A program made the position numbers and the translations under genes. DNA of 64,000 bases from Bacillota bacterium (GTDB taxonomy: Bacteria > Bacillota > Bacilli > Alicyclobacillales > SLC66): positions 1 through 64,000 of the forward strand of contig JAJZCB010000008.1 of the NCBI GenBank assembly GCA_021846285.1. The letters run 5' to 3'. The notes under the pieces were generated by a model, which saw nothing but the letters and a program-made list of their open reading frames with translations, was not told the DNA's origin and did not search any database. This document shows, one piece after another, positions 25,834-35,115 of the stretch. How positions within the stretch are numbered: position 1 is the first letter of the stretch; each line of letters opens with the position of its first letter.

Positions 25834-26934
25834 TCACTCAAATACGGGAGCCCCAGGCAAAGCCACCAACTTTGCGCCGGCGCTCGTTCCGATGCGCGTC
25901 GCTCCCGCCTGCAGCATTGTACGCATATCTGATGGTGTGCGAATGCCTCCCGAAGCCTTGACGCCCAAACGATCCCCGACTGACTGGCGAAGCAACCGCA
26001 CCGCTTCCACGGTAGCGCCGCCGGCAAACCCGGTTGAAGTCTTGACAAAGTGCGCGCCGGCCCGTTCGGCGCACTGCGCTCCGAGGCGCTGTTCCTGCGG
26101 TGTAAGCAGCGCAGTTTCCAAAATCACTTTGATTACGGCCCGATCACCTGCCACTTCAGTGACGGCGCGAATGTCCTGTTCCACGGCGTCGATGGAGCCT
26201 GATCGAAGTTCCCCAATGGGAATCACCATGTCCAGTTCCTCCGCTCCGTCATCCAATGCCTGGATTGCTTCTGCGACCTTCACAACTGTCGGCGTGGCCC
26301 CAAGTGGAAAACCTATGACCGTGCACACCTTTACCGGACATCCTCCCAATAATTCTGCGCAGAGATGCACGTAGCGCGGGTTCACGCACACGCTGGCAAA
26401 CTGATACGCACGCGCTTCCCTGCACAAGTGAGTGATGTCAGCAACGGTGGCCCCGGGCATAAGGAGCGTCGAGTCGATCGTCGACGGATACAGGGATGCG
26501 TTAACCCCATACTCTTCGATCATGTTCAGCCCCTTGTCAAACACGCTGCGGTTGTTCTCATACCCGTATTCATAAGCCTCCTGCCGAGCGGCAGCCACAG
26601 ACAGGAAGCGCGCTCCCCGGACTTCCTCCTCCTGATAGTTGAGCTCACCGCCAGTGGCCTCCACCAGGAAGTAATAGGCGGCTTTGTAACCGCTCGTACC
26701 GTCCGCCGCCGAGAACGCGTACGACACTTTCTCAAGCGGGGTGATGATGCGCCCCTGAACCCCCGTTTCCTCCTCGATTTCCCGCAGCGCCGTCTCTTCG
26801 AGCAGTTCCCCCGGTTCGACATGCCCTTTGGGGAGCGTCACATGGGAAAACAGGTCATCAATGACCAGCACTTCAGGCGCACCATTTCTAAATCGATATA
26901 CAAGCCCGCCTGCAACGCGCACTTCCCCATCCAT
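25834..26934 (-). CDS. deoC: Nudix hydrolase - deoxyribose-phosphate aldolase (DeoC) fusion
   Basis: One uninterrupted 366-residue frame. Residues 1 to about 135 are a Nudix hydrolase with a complete Nudix box at about 37-59 (GHVEPGELLEETALREIEEE followed by TGV). Residues from about 150 are DeoC, which splits 2-deoxyribose-5-phosphate to glyceraldehyde-3-phosphate and acetaldehyde. The Schiff-base Lys in FVKTSTGF (about K298), the relay Lys in VKASGGIR (about K326) and ELDMVI are present. The usual IDHTLLKP reads IDSTLLMP. GAGG is 8 nt before the ATG at 26934. It lies right behind mtaB. Confidence 0.9.
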   Translation of the reverse strand: MDGEVRVAGGLVYRFRNGAPEVLVIDDLFSHVTLPKGHVEPGELLEETALREIEEETGVQGRIITPLEKVSYAFSAADGTSGYKAAYYFLVEATGGELNYQEEEVRGARFLSVAAARQEAYEYGYENNRSVFDKGLNMIEEYGVNASLYPSTIDSTLLMPGATVADITHLCREARAYQFASVCVNPRYVHLCAELLGGCPVKVCTVIGFPLGATPTVVKVAEAIQALDDGAEELDMVIPIGELRSGSIDAVEQDIRAVTEVAGDRAVIKVILETALLTPQEQRLGAQCAERAGAHFVKTSTGFAGGATVEAVRLLRQSVGDRLGVKASGGIRTPSDMRTMLQAGATRIGTSAGAKLVALPGAPVFE

Positions 26935-26944
26935 CACATGCACC

Positions 26945-28345
26945 TCATCCGTGTAAAGAGTACGCCGACGACTCGGCGAAAGCCACTTGCGAAGACGACG
27001 TATGGTCCGTTGCGGTCAGCCTTGCAACCACCGACTCCAGCATCCCGTAAGACACATCCGCACCCGGTTTCTGGACGCGCACGGCACACGTAGCCCCGCG
27101 CAAATCCCCGTCGCCGGAAAATGCGATTTTCATGTAGTTATCCGCGTGACCGATCAGATAGCGTTTACCGTCATAGACTTTCGTCTCTTCCGGGATCACT
27201 TCGAGCACTCGGCCCGTCCACTGTCGGTTATACGTCTGCTGCAATTCATCGGACAATTGAATCATGCGCTCCACTCGTCTTTGTTTGATCGGCTCTGGAA
27301 CCTGTCCGGCAAATTTGGCGGCGGGAGTTCCCTTGCGCGGCGAGTATGGGAAAACGTGCAGTTCCGCAAATGCCTGGGCGCGGACAAATTCCATCGCAGT
27401 GTCAAAAAAAGCGTCCGTTTCGCCCGGAAATCCAACGATGATGTCACTGGTCACGGCGAGTTCAGGCAGGGCCTTGCGAACGTCTCTCACTCTATCGGCA
27501 TATTGCTCAGTCGTGTAATGCCGATTCATGCGCCGAAGCACCTCACTGTGACCTGACTGCAGAGGAATGTGCAGGTGACGGCACACTTTTTTGGACGATG
27601 CCAGCACCTCGATCAGGCGGTCCGTGATTTCACTCGCCTCAATCGACGATAGGCGAATTCTCCCCAGTTGCGGAATCTGCTCCAACTCGGTCAGCAGATC
27701 GGCCAACGCGTAGCCTTCGAGATCCTCGCCATAGCCCCCCGTGTGGATGCCGGTCAGTACGATCTCCCGATAGCCCGCGTCAGAAAGTCTCTTTGCCTGC
27801 GCCAGTACGCTGTCCGGTTTGCGGCTTCGCACCAGCCCCCTGGCATAAGGAATGATACAGAAAGTGCAGAAGTGGTTGCAACCATCCTCAATCTTCAGAG
27901 ACGCCCGAGTGCGATCGACAAACATCGGCACGTCAAAGTCTTCAAACTCTTTCTGCCCCAATATGTCACTGACCGCGTTAAACGGGCGCCGCTCCTGTTC
28001 GATCCGCGCAATCATGCCCAGCATCTCTTTTCTGTGCTGATTGCCGATGACAAGATCGACCCCTTCTATGCCAAGCGCCTCTCCCGGAGCCATCTGCGCA
28101 TAGCAGCCTGTCACCACCACAACCGCATCAGGATTGGCGCGCACCGCCCGTCGAATCATCTGCCGGGATTTGCGATCCCCTTCCTGCGTGACGGTGCAGG
28201 TATTGATCACGTAGACGTCAGCGGGTTCGTGAAACTCTACCTGTCGGTAACCGTCCCGCAAAAAGAGCTGCCACAGCGACTCCGTATCGTAGAAATTCAC
28301 CTTGCAACCAAGAGTGTGAAAGGCTACCGTTCGTAAGGCGCTCAG
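26945..28345 (-). CDS. mtaB: tRNA-t6A37 methylthiotransferase MtaB (probable CTG start)
   Basis: Radical-SAM enzyme that converts t6A37 to ms2t6A in tRNAs. The radical-SAM CNHFCTFC cluster is at about 156-163. The N-terminal 4Fe-4S Cys residues fall at about 14 (TLGCKVNFYDTE), 50 and 81. The first of these, and the conserved VAFHTLGCK, are only included if translation begins upstream of the first GTG. No ATG, GTG or TTG exists in frame between that GTG and an upstream TGA. A CTG at 28345, preceded by GGGGGGG at 8 nt and overlapping the rsmE stop as CTGA, is the best start and gives 466 residues. Confidence 0.9.
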   Translation of the reverse strand: MSALRTVAFHTLGCKVNFYDTESLWQLFLRDGYRQVEFHEPADVYVINTCTVTQEGDRKSRQMIRRAVRANPDAVVVVTGCYAQMAPGEALGIEGVDLVIGNQHRKEMLGMIARIEQERRPFNAVSDILGQKEFEDFDVPMFVDRTRASLKIEDGCNHFCTFCIIPYARGLVRSRKPDSVLAQAKRLSDAGYREIVLTGIHTGGYGEDLEGYALADLLTELEQIPQLGRIRLSSIEASEITDRLIEVLASSKKVCRHLHIPLQSGHSEVLRRMNRHYTTEQYADRVRDVRKALPELAVTSDIIVGFPGETDAFFDTAMEFVRAQAFAELHVFPYSPRKGTPAAKFAGQVPEPIKQRRVERMIQLSDELQQTYNRQWTGRVLEVIPEETKVYDGKRYLIGHADNYMKIAFSGDGDLRGATCAVRVQKPGADVSYGMLESVVARLTATDHTSSSQVAFAESSAYSLHG

Positions 28346-29121
28346 TCTGGATACCCCCCCATTTGATCAAATTCGTACAGGATGGCCGCAGCCGTCACGG
28401 CGCCCGCTGTCTCAGTTCTAAATATGCGGGGTCCCAAGGTCAACAGTACGGCGCCGCGCTGCTTGAGAAACTCAACTTCACTGTCTGCGAGGCCGCCCTC
28501 AGGACCGATCACAAACGCGATCGACGAGACCTCGTCGCCTGCGGCGCCGGGATGCCAGCCATGTTCCCGCAGCACCCGTTTTAGTGAAGGCAACGCGGAC
28601 GTTTGAGACTCATACGGCGCCAGCAGCCAAGTTCCCATCGCGAGACTCCCACAAGCGGCAGCCAGAGAATCGGCGATGGTCACCTCCGGTTGCAGCGTGC
28701 GATGGGCGAGTTCAGCCGCTTCCCTGGCGATCCTGTTCCAGCGGGTTGCGCGGTCGGCGCGTTTGCCGGACGGCAGATTGGCCACAGACCGTTCACCCTC
28801 ATATACGATAATCCGGGATACGCCAATCTCGCAGGTCTGACGCACAATCAGATCAATCTTGTCTCCTTTAGGGAGCCCCTGCAGCAAAATCAGCGGCATG
28901 GCCGGCTCAGCGGACACCGCAATCTCTTCGCCGATCGTCAAATCTGCGCGATCATCCACAATCCGCGCCAGTATCGCTCTGTAGGCTTTTCCGTCGCGCA
29001 CCACTTCAAGAGGATCTCCGGGCTGCATGCGCATCACACGGATCATGTGATGATAGTTGGCGCCGACAATCGACCAAGTTTCCGCGTCGAACGAATCTCC
29101 GTCAAGAAAATAGCGCTGCAC
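28342..29121 (-). CDS. rsmE: 16S rRNA (uracil1498-N3)-methyltransferase RsmE
   Basis: SPOUT-fold methyltransferase that makes m3U1498 in 16S rRNA. The 259-residue protein has an N-terminal PUA-like domain (NYHHMIRVMRMQPGD) and the SAM-binding knot with FVIGPEGGLADSEVEFL and LGPRIFRTETAGAVTAAAIL. The start is GTG with GTGGAG immediately before it, 6 nt after the prmA stop. Its stop overlaps the proposed CTG start of mtaB. Confidence 0.95.
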   Translation of the reverse strand: MQRYFLDGDSFDAETWSIVGANYHHMIRVMRMQPGDPLEVVRDGKAYRAILARIVDDRADLTIGEEIAVSAEPAMPLILLQGLPKGDKIDLIVRQTCEIGVSRIIVYEGERSVANLPSGKRADRATRWNRIAREAAELAHRTLQPEVTIADSLAAACGSLAMGTWLLAPYESQTSALPSLKRVLREHGWHPGAAGDEVSSIAFVIGPEGGLADSEVEFLKQRGAVLLTLGPRIFRTETAGAVTAAAILYEFDQMGGYPD

Positions 29122-29127
29122 TCCACG

Positions 29128-30090
29128 TCACACTCCATATCGGCCCAGAACGACCGCCCAATCGTCCATCAGTTCCACGCGCAGATCAAAGAATCCGGCC
29201 GTGCGCATGGCAACGACCGTGTCCTCGACCTGCCTCTGAACGATGCCCGACACAATCAACAACCCGTCTGGATTCATGTACTCCCCAAGTTCCGGCAGTA
29301 AACGCCCGATCAGATCAGCCAACAGATTGGCGGTTACGATATCGAAACGACGTTCCCTTGGCACACCGGACAACAAGTTCGACACACGCACATGCACTCG
29401 ATCGGAAACGCCGTTTTGCAGCGCATTGTTCCTGGCCGCACGCACCGCATGCTCATCAATATCCAGAGCCACAATTTCTTTCGCGGCGAGTTTGGCCGCT
29501 GCAACAGCCAGTATACCCGTGCCCGTACCGACATCCAGCACATGCATGCCGCTGCGCACCGCCCGTTCCAGTTCCCGAAGACAAAGCGCCGTCGTCTGAT
29601 GAGTGCCCGTGCCAAACGCAACACCAGGATCGATGAAAAGCGGCGTCCTGTCTCCCTCCGGTCGCCACTCGTCAGCTTCCCACACCGGAACCACGACGAA
29701 CCGCTCCGACACGGTCTGCGCATGGTAGTACTGCCGCCAAGCATCGAGGTACTCCGATGCGGCCAGCGTTTGCACGGTAACGCCCAGTGAGCCAGTCCGC
29801 AACCCGCTTCCTGCCACACGTTCCAGCACCGTCTTCACTCTCTCGACAAAAGCGCTCTGCACCGCCTGATCATCACTTGACTCAATATATGCATGTACAA
29901 ACGCGCCCTCTGGCGGCAGCGCGAGCACCTCTTCATCGATCCACTCTCCGGGCGATGGCGCCGCTTTCTTGGCCGTCACATCCGCCTGGTCCTCGATTTC
30001 AACTCCCAGCGCTCCCACAGCCTCCAGCACCGCACCGACCGCGTCACTGGCTTCCGAGGTCGTAGAGACCGTAATTCGCCACAAATCCAC
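29128..30090 (-). CDS. prmA: Ribosomal protein L11 methyltransferase
   Basis: SAM-dependent enzyme that trimethylates ribosomal protein L11. The 320-residue product shows DPGVAFGTGTHQTT, VLDVGTGTGILAVAAAKL (SAM motif I) and VTANLLADLIGRLLP (the NxL active-site region). The start is GTG with GGGAGAGG 8 nt upstream. It begins the prmA-rsmE-mtaB-Nudix/deoC run. In B. subtilis prmA follows dnaJ directly; here a metal transporter gene has come between them. Confidence 0.95.
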   Translation of the reverse strand: MDLWRITVSTTSEASDAVGAVLEAVGALGVEIEDQADVTAKKAAPSPGEWIDEEVLALPPEGAFVHAYIESSDDQAVQSAFVERVKTVLERVAGSGLRTGSLGVTVQTLAASEYLDAWRQYYHAQTVSERFVVVPVWEADEWRPEGDRTPLFIDPGVAFGTGTHQTTALCLRELERAVRSGMHVLDVGTGTGILAVAAAKLAAKEIVALDIDEHAVRAARNNALQNGVSDRVHVRVSNLLSGVPRERRFDIVTANLLADLIGRLLPELGEYMNPDGLLIVSGIVQRQVEDTVVAMRTAGFFDLRVELMDDWAVVLGRYGV

Positions 30091-30251
30091 CGCTTATACC
30101 TCTCCCAAACCATGATTCCCACCGTACAAAGCTGTCGTACAATCCGGCACAGGTAGTGTACCACAGGCGTTTTTTACATGCATGCGGCGTAAAGTCCGTG
30201 ACAAAACCCTCTGGGGATACTATGAGGCCATCTGTTTGCCGATCTCGCACC

Positions 30252-31184
30252 TCAGGTCCGTTGCAGTCTGCGCTCTGATTTGCGGCCGCGTTTCACCTCG
30301 CGCAGAGTCGATAGAAAAGCGAAGATGGCGATACCGAACAGCAGAATCACAGCGAGAAAGAATCCCACGCCAATCGTATGCAGATTGTGAATGTGCAGTC
30401 CAGTCGTAAACTGCAGTTTGTCAAGCGGCAGCACGAGTCCTAAAAACCCGACCAAAACAAATCCCAGTCCGCCGTAAAACAGCATCATACCGCTCACTTT
30501 TTTCCCCACGTACTGCAACTGGGCAGGCGTTAAGCGACGCTTTTGCATCCACAACCCGATCAAACTGCCAATGATCATTTGCATGATCATGGTGCCGATC
30601 CCAAACAGCAACCCCGGCACAAATGCCACACCGGCACTCGGCATCGCTGGGGCAATCACCGTGTACAGGATCAGCGCAAACGCCCCCGTGCCCCAACCGG
30701 CGACAAACCCGTGCAGCAGAGTCATACGCACTGGAACACTTCGCGGGTCTCTCTCATCCTCTCCCGCCGTTGTACGCTTTGACGCTTTCGGCAGCAATCT
30801 GGCCAACGGCTTTGTCACCCATTCCAGGAAATGCACATGTCTGTTGAGCCTTAGAATATATGTACCAGACACAGCCATCAACGCGCCCACAACAAGATAG
30901 ATCACGTAATCGGCGTGAGCGCTCATCAGTGGACCGACTAACGCAAAATATGCGAGTTCAGAGGCAATGGCCCTTTGCAGTGTGAAGGTGAGTGAAAACA
31001 ACAACCCTGTTTTAAAACCGCCCTTGGCGCTATAGCTCCCGATCGAATAACTGAAGGTGATGGGCCACGTGTGCTCGTCGGGAGTTACTCCATGCACCAT
31101 CCCCAAGAGCAATGAAGTGACGAGCAATACAGACAGCGACAGATGCCCTGTGGGATTCCATAAATTGATGAACATGTTCCACAC
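30252..31184 (-). CDS. NicO/UreH-like transition-metal transporter
   Basis: A 310-residue membrane protein with about six to seven helices. The first helix contains GMVHGVTPDEHTWPI, which resembles the HX4DH metal site of the NiCoT/NicO/UreH family, and the second half contains LLHGFVAGWGTGAFAL. A polar His-poor loop (PKASKRTTAGEDERDPRS) joins the halves. The substrate is probably Ni, Co or Zn, not determinable by sequence. A sigma-A promoter (31218-31246) with an adjacent Zur-like palindrome suggests metal-responsive control. It interrupts the usual dnaJ-prmA junction. Confidence 0.75.
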   Translation of the reverse strand: MWNMFINLWNPTGHLSLSVLLVTSLLLGMVHGVTPDEHTWPITFSYSIGSYSAKGGFKTGLLFSLTFTLQRAIASELAYFALVGPLMSAHADYVIYLVVGALMAVSGTYILRLNRHVHFLEWVTKPLARLLPKASKRTTAGEDERDPRSVPVRMTLLHGFVAGWGTGAFALILYTVIAPAMPSAGVAFVPGLLFGIGTMIMQMIIGSLIGLWMQKRRLTPAQLQYVGKKVSGMMLFYGGLGFVLVGFLGLVLPLDKLQFTTGLHIHNLHTIGVGFFLAVILLFGIAIFAFLSTLREVKRGRKSERRLQRT

Positions 31185-31217
31185 CTCCGCAACCGTCCAT
31201 GTATGTTCCCTCTCTAG

Positions 31218-31246
31218 AGTATACTAGCGCTCACGCGAAATGTAAA
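31218..31246 (-). promoter_or_regulatory. Sigma-A promoter of the NicO-like gene
   Basis: Minus strand TTTACA (31241-31246), 17-bp spacer, TATACT (31218-31223). Confidence 0.75.
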
Positions 31247-31248
31247 TA

Positions 31249-31259
31249 GTAATGATTAC
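31249..31259. promoter_or_regulatory. Zur-like operator
   Basis: Perfect palindrome GTAAT-C-ATTAC (minus strand), 2 bp upstream of the -35. It equals the core of the B. subtilis Zur box (TCGTAATnATTACGA), though the outer bases differ. Confidence 0.5.
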
Positions 31260-31449
31260 AGTTATTGTTGATTGGAACTGGTGCTGCTTTCATGTCCTTC
31301 TCCACAAACGACGGCAAGCCGAACTGCGGGAGAGACTGTTACAATCCCCCACAACCCGGCTCGCGGCGCCGTGGATACGAGTGCGTTCCACGATCCGTCA
31401 ACGCATCAACGACATATTATTGTTTGATCGATCCGCCTGCAGCCGCGTC

Positions 31450-32565
31450 TCAATCTCCCAGAAAGGCGCTCTTCATCCGATCAAAGAGACTGCGCGACTG
31501 TTCATGCGAATCCTCTCCAAATTCTCTGGACAATTCGCGAAATAATTCCCGCTGTCTCTCGGTCAGGCGGCTGGGCGTCTGAAGGACCACCCGCACATGC
31601 TGATCACCCCGCGCCACGCCGTTCCCGAGTCGCGGCATCCCCTTGCCGCGCAAATGGAACACCGTTCCTGTCTGTGTGCCTTCAGGAACGCGAACCGTCT
31701 CCCGACCGTACAGCGTAGGCACTGTAATTTCGTCGCCTAGCGCAGCCTGGACAAAGGTAATCGGCACCTCACAGTAGATATCATTGCCTTCCCGCTCAAA
31801 GAAGTCGTGTTTATTGACCCGAATCACGATATACAGATCGCCTGGAGGCGCTCCACTTGCGCCGGCTTCCCCAGCGCCCGAAATGCGCAGGCGTGTTCCC
31901 GTGTCGACGCCGGGGGGAACCTTCACTTCGATTTTACGGCGTTTTCGCACCGTGCCAGCGCCGCGGCACGCGGTGCAGGGAGTGGAGATCCGCTTGCCTG
32001 CGCCTTGACAGGTTGGACACGTGCGCCGATTAACCATCCGACCCAAAGGAGTATTTGTGACGAATTCCTGAACGCCGCTCCCTCGGCACGTCGCACAGGT
32101 GTCCACCTTGGTACCCGGTTTCGCGCCGCTTCCTCCGCAAACGTCGCACGTCTCCGTGCGTGGAATCTCGATCTCCCTGTTCAGCCCAAACGCCGCATCC
32201 TTAAACTCGATGCCGAGGGTATACTCCAGGTCCGCGCCCCGTTGCGGCCCTCGAGAACGTCCCCCACCGCCAAAAAACATGTCAAAAATATCGTTGATAC
32301 CGCCAAAATCGCCCTGAAACCCACCGAAACCGGCGCCTTGCGACGGATCCTGATGGCCGAAACGATCGTATTGCGCGCGTCGCTCCGTGTCAGAGAGCAC
32401 CTCATAGGCTTCGCTGACCTCTTTAAATTTGTCCTCCGTACCCGGATCGTCCTTGTTAACATCCGGATGCAATTTGCGCGCCAGGCCGCGATACGCTTTC
32501 TTGATGTCGTCCTGCGACGCCGACTGGCTGACGCCGAGGACTTCGTAGTAATCCCGTTTACTCAC
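31450..32565 (-). CDS. dnaJ: Chaperone protein DnaJ
   Basis: Hsp40 co-chaperone that delivers substrates to DnaK and stimulates its ATPase. The 371 residues comprise a J domain with HPD (KLHPDVNK), a Gly/Phe-rich stretch (about 75-100), four zinc-finger repeats ([32 protein letters not shown]) and the C-terminal substrate-binding domains. The GTG at 32565 is chosen because [11 protein letters not shown] is the normal N-terminus and GAGGGA lies upstream. It is the last gene of the hrcA-grpE-dnaK-dnaJ operon. Confidence 0.97.
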   Translation of the reverse strand: MSKRDYYEVLGVSQSASQDDIKKAYRGLARKLHPDVNKDDPGTEDKFKEVSEAYEVLSDTERRAQYDRFGHQDPSQGAGFGGFQGDFGGINDIFDMFFGGGGRSRGPQRGADLEYTLGIEFKDAAFGLNREIEIPRTETCDVCGGSGAKPGTKVDTCATCRGSGVQEFVTNTPLGRMVNRRTCPTCQGAGKRISTPCTACRGAGTVRKRRKIEVKVPPGVDTGTRLRISGAGEAGASGAPPGDLYIVIRVNKHDFFEREGNDIYCEVPITFVQAALGDEITVPTLYGRETVRVPEGTQTGTVFHLRGKGMPRLGNGVARGDQHVRVVLQTPSRLTERQRELFRELSREFGEDSHEQSRSLFDRMKSAFLGD

Positions 32566-32587
32566 AGCGGCGTCCCTCGTTTCACGG

Positions 32588-34414
32588 CTACTTCTTGTCT
32601 TCATCCACTACATTGTAGTCGGCGTCCACGACATGGTCTCCCGCGTCCGCACCCGCTTCACCATGGTCTGCATGCTGCTGAGCGGCCTGTTCGTACAACT
32701 TGACCGAGAGTGCCTGCATAGCGCTGCTGAGTTCATCATACGCGGACTGAATGGCTGCCATGTCACTGCCGCCGAGCGCCTCCTGAAGCCTGGTTTTCGC
32801 GCTCTCCGCCTTCTCCTTCTCGGCAGCGTCAGCTTTGTCTCCGAGATCCTTGATCGTCTTGTCAGTTTGATACATCAGGCTGTCAGCCTGGTTGCGCAGT
32901 TCCGTTTCCTCGCGGCGCTTGCGATCCGTTTCCGCGTTTAACTCCGCTTCTTTAACCATCCGTTCGACTTCTTCTTTACTCAAACCTCCCGAGGACGTGA
33001 TCGTGATCTGCTGACTCTTGCCCGTTCCCATGTCTTTGGCCGACACATTGACAATGCCGTTCGCGTCAATATCAAACGTCACCTCAATCTGCGGGATGCC
33101 CCGCGGCGCCGGAGGAAGATCAGTGAGGGTAAAGCGGCCGAGTGTCTTGTTGTCGCGCGCAAACTCGCGCTCCCCTTGCAATACGTGAATTTCCACCGTC
33201 GTCTGGTTGTCAGCCGCCGTGGAATAGATCTGCTTCTTTGATGTAGGAATGGTCGTGTTGCGATCGATCATGCGCGTCATCACGCCACCCATGGTCTCAA
33301 TGCCAAGCGACAGCGGAGTCACGTCCAGCAACACGACTCCTGTCACGTCACCCGTCAGCACACCCGCCTGGATGGCGGCGCCAAGGGCCACGACTTCGTC
33401 AGGATTGACACCTTTGGACGGCTCTTTGCCTATGAGTTTTTTGATCGCTTCCACAACTGCCGGGGTGCGGGTAGAACCACCGACCAAAATGACTTTGTCA
33501 ATCTGACTGACAGACAAACCGGCGTCGGACAGCGCCTGGCGCGTCGGCCCCAGCGTTGCCTCCACAAGGTCTGCGGTGATTTCATCAAACTTGGCGCGGG
33601 TCAAGGTCATCTCCAGATGCTTCGGTCCCGTTGCATCGGCAGAGATAAACGGCAACGAGATCGATGTCGACATCACGCCTGACAGTTCCTTTTTCGCCTT
33701 CTCCGCCGCATCTTTCAGGCGCTGAAGAGCCATGCGATCATTGCGCAGGTCGATACCCTGTTCTTTCTTGAATTGCTCCGCAAGATACTGAATGATGCGG
33801 TCGTCAAAATCGTCGCCGCCAAGTCGATTGTTGCCGCTGGTCGCCTTAACCTCAAAAACGCCGTCGCCAAGTTCCAGGATGGACACGTCAAACGTACCAC
33901 CGCCAAGGTCAAACACCAATATCGTGTGGTCGCCCGCTTTATCGAGCCCGTAAGCCAGAGCGGCCGCCGTTGGTTCGTTCACGATGCGCAGCACTTCAAG
34001 CCCCGCGATTTTTCCTGCATCTTTGGTTGCCTGGCGCTGGCTGTCATTAAAATACGCCGGTACCGTGATGACCGCCTGTGTGACCGTCTCGCCAAGGTAC
34101 GCTTCCGCATCAGCCTTCAGCTTTTGGAGAATCATGGCGGAAATCTCCGGCGGCGTATAGTTTTTGTCAGCGATTGTAACTCTGTGATTGCTGCCCATAT
34201 GACGCTTGATGGACATCACCGTGTGATCAGGATTTGTGACAGCCTGCCGTTTGGCGACCTCGCCGACGAGGCGTTCGCCGTTCTTGGCGAATCCGACGAC
34301 GGAAGGTGTGGTGCGATTGCCCTCCGCATTGGGAATGACGACCGCTTCGCCGCCTTCCATCACTGCCACGCATGAATTTGTCGTTCCAAGGTCAATTCCG
34401 ATTACTTTTGCCAT
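32588..34414 (-). CDS. dnaK: Chaperone protein DnaK (Hsp70)
   Basis: ATP-dependent Hsp70 chaperone, 608 residues (normal length). Signatures are [30 protein letters not shown]-type [14 protein letters not shown], and [14 protein letters not shown] in the ATPase domain, then the substrate domain from about residue 365 with [18 protein letters not shown]. The C-terminal lid ends in an acidic tail ([10 protein letters not shown]). It is 22 nt upstream of dnaJ and shares the HrcA-controlled promoter. Confidence 0.98.
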   Translation of the reverse strand: MAKVIGIDLGTTNSCVAVMEGGEAVVIPNAEGNRTTPSVVGFAKNGERLVGEVAKRQAVTNPDHTVMSIKRHMGSNHRVTIADKNYTPPEISAMILQKLKADAEAYLGETVTQAVITVPAYFNDSQRQATKDAGKIAGLEVLRIVNEPTAAALAYGLDKAGDHTILVFDLGGGTFDVSILELGDGVFEVKATSGNNRLGGDDFDDRIIQYLAEQFKKEQGIDLRNDRMALQRLKDAAEKAKKELSGVMSTSISLPFISADATGPKHLEMTLTRAKFDEITADLVEATLGPTRQALSDAGLSVSQIDKVILVGGSTRTPAVVEAIKKLIGKEPSKGVNPDEVVALGAAIQAGVLTGDVTGVVLLDVTPLSLGIETMGGVMTRMIDRNTTIPTSKKQIYSTAADNQTTVEIHVLQGEREFARDNKTLGRFTLTDLPPAPRGIPQIEVTFDIDANGIVNVSAKDMGTGKSQQITITSSGGLSKEEVERMVKEAELNAETDRKRREETELRNQADSLMYQTDKTIKDLGDKADAAEKEKAESAKTRLQEALGGSDMAAIQSAYDELSSAMQALSVKLYEQAAQQHADHGEAGADAGDHVVDADYNVVDEDKK

Positions 34415-34436
34415 AACTCGTTCATCTCCTTTTTGT

Positions 34437-35078
34437 TCACTCGCTCACTTTAACCATGGCCGGACGCAATACCCTGTCTTTCAGATAATACCCTGGGCGC
34501 AGCACAGCCGTCACCGTTCCCGGTTCGTGCTGGTCGGACGGCCCGGAAAGAACAGCCTCGTGCAGATTGGGGTCAAACGTCTGTCCTTCTGGCTCCATCA
34601 GCCGGACGCCAACCTGTTCAAGAATCGTCTGCAACTGTCTGTGCACCATGTCGACGCCTTTGGCCAAGCTCCCGGTTTCACCGGTCTGCGCCGCAGCCTG
34701 GATAGCCAACGCAAAATTGTCCATCACAGGCAGCAGATCGCCAATCAGCTTTGCGTTTGCATAGGAAGAGAGTTCTTCCTTTTCAGTGCGCGTTCGGCGT
34801 CGAAAATTGTCAAAATCTGCATGCGCCCTGAGCAGTTGCTGTTGCAATTCGGCCACTTCCATCCGCAATGTGTGACACTGTCGCTCAAAATCGTCAGCAT
34901 CGGAAGCAGACTCGTGGGCCGCGGCCGCACTCGCGTGCCTGCTGTCATCCTGTCCCGCCTCCGCACTTGCGTCCTTCCCGTCATCCGCCGCTGCGTCCGT
35001 CACCGTAGACGCCTCTGGCGGATTGCTGTCCTCGATTCCATTTTGATCGCGTTCGGCTGTCAATATCGTTACCCCCAT
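34437..35078 (-). CDS. grpE: Nucleotide exchange factor GrpE
   Basis: Dimeric ADP-release factor for DnaK. The 213 residues start with an acidic, low-complexity region (about 1-60, rich in Ala, Asp and Ser), then the long coiled coil ([24 protein letters not shown]) and the beta domain with [11 protein letters not shown] and [13 protein letters not shown] at 35078 has a poor Shine-Dalgarno; a TTG five codons later has GGGGG 7 nt upstream and may be the true start. Confidence 0.95.
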   Translation of the reverse strand: MGVTILTAERDQNGIEDSNPPEASTVTDAAADDGKDASAEAGQDDSRHASAAAAHESASDADDFERQCHTLRMEVAELQQQLLRAHADFDNFRRRTRTEKEELSSYANAKLIGDLLPVMDNFALAIQAAAQTGETGSLAKGVDMVHRQLQTILEQVGVRLMEPEGQTFDPNLHEAVLSGPSDQHEPGTVTAVLRPGYYLKDRVLRPAMVKVSE

Positions 35079-35115
35079 TTACCCACACACGCTGATCTCT
35101 TGCGAACATTCACAA

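Noticed and set aside
31807-32703. A 298-codon plus-strand frame opposite dnaJ and the dnaK end
   Set aside because: Antisense shadow of highly conserved chaperone genes; no Shine-Dalgarno or recognisable domain.
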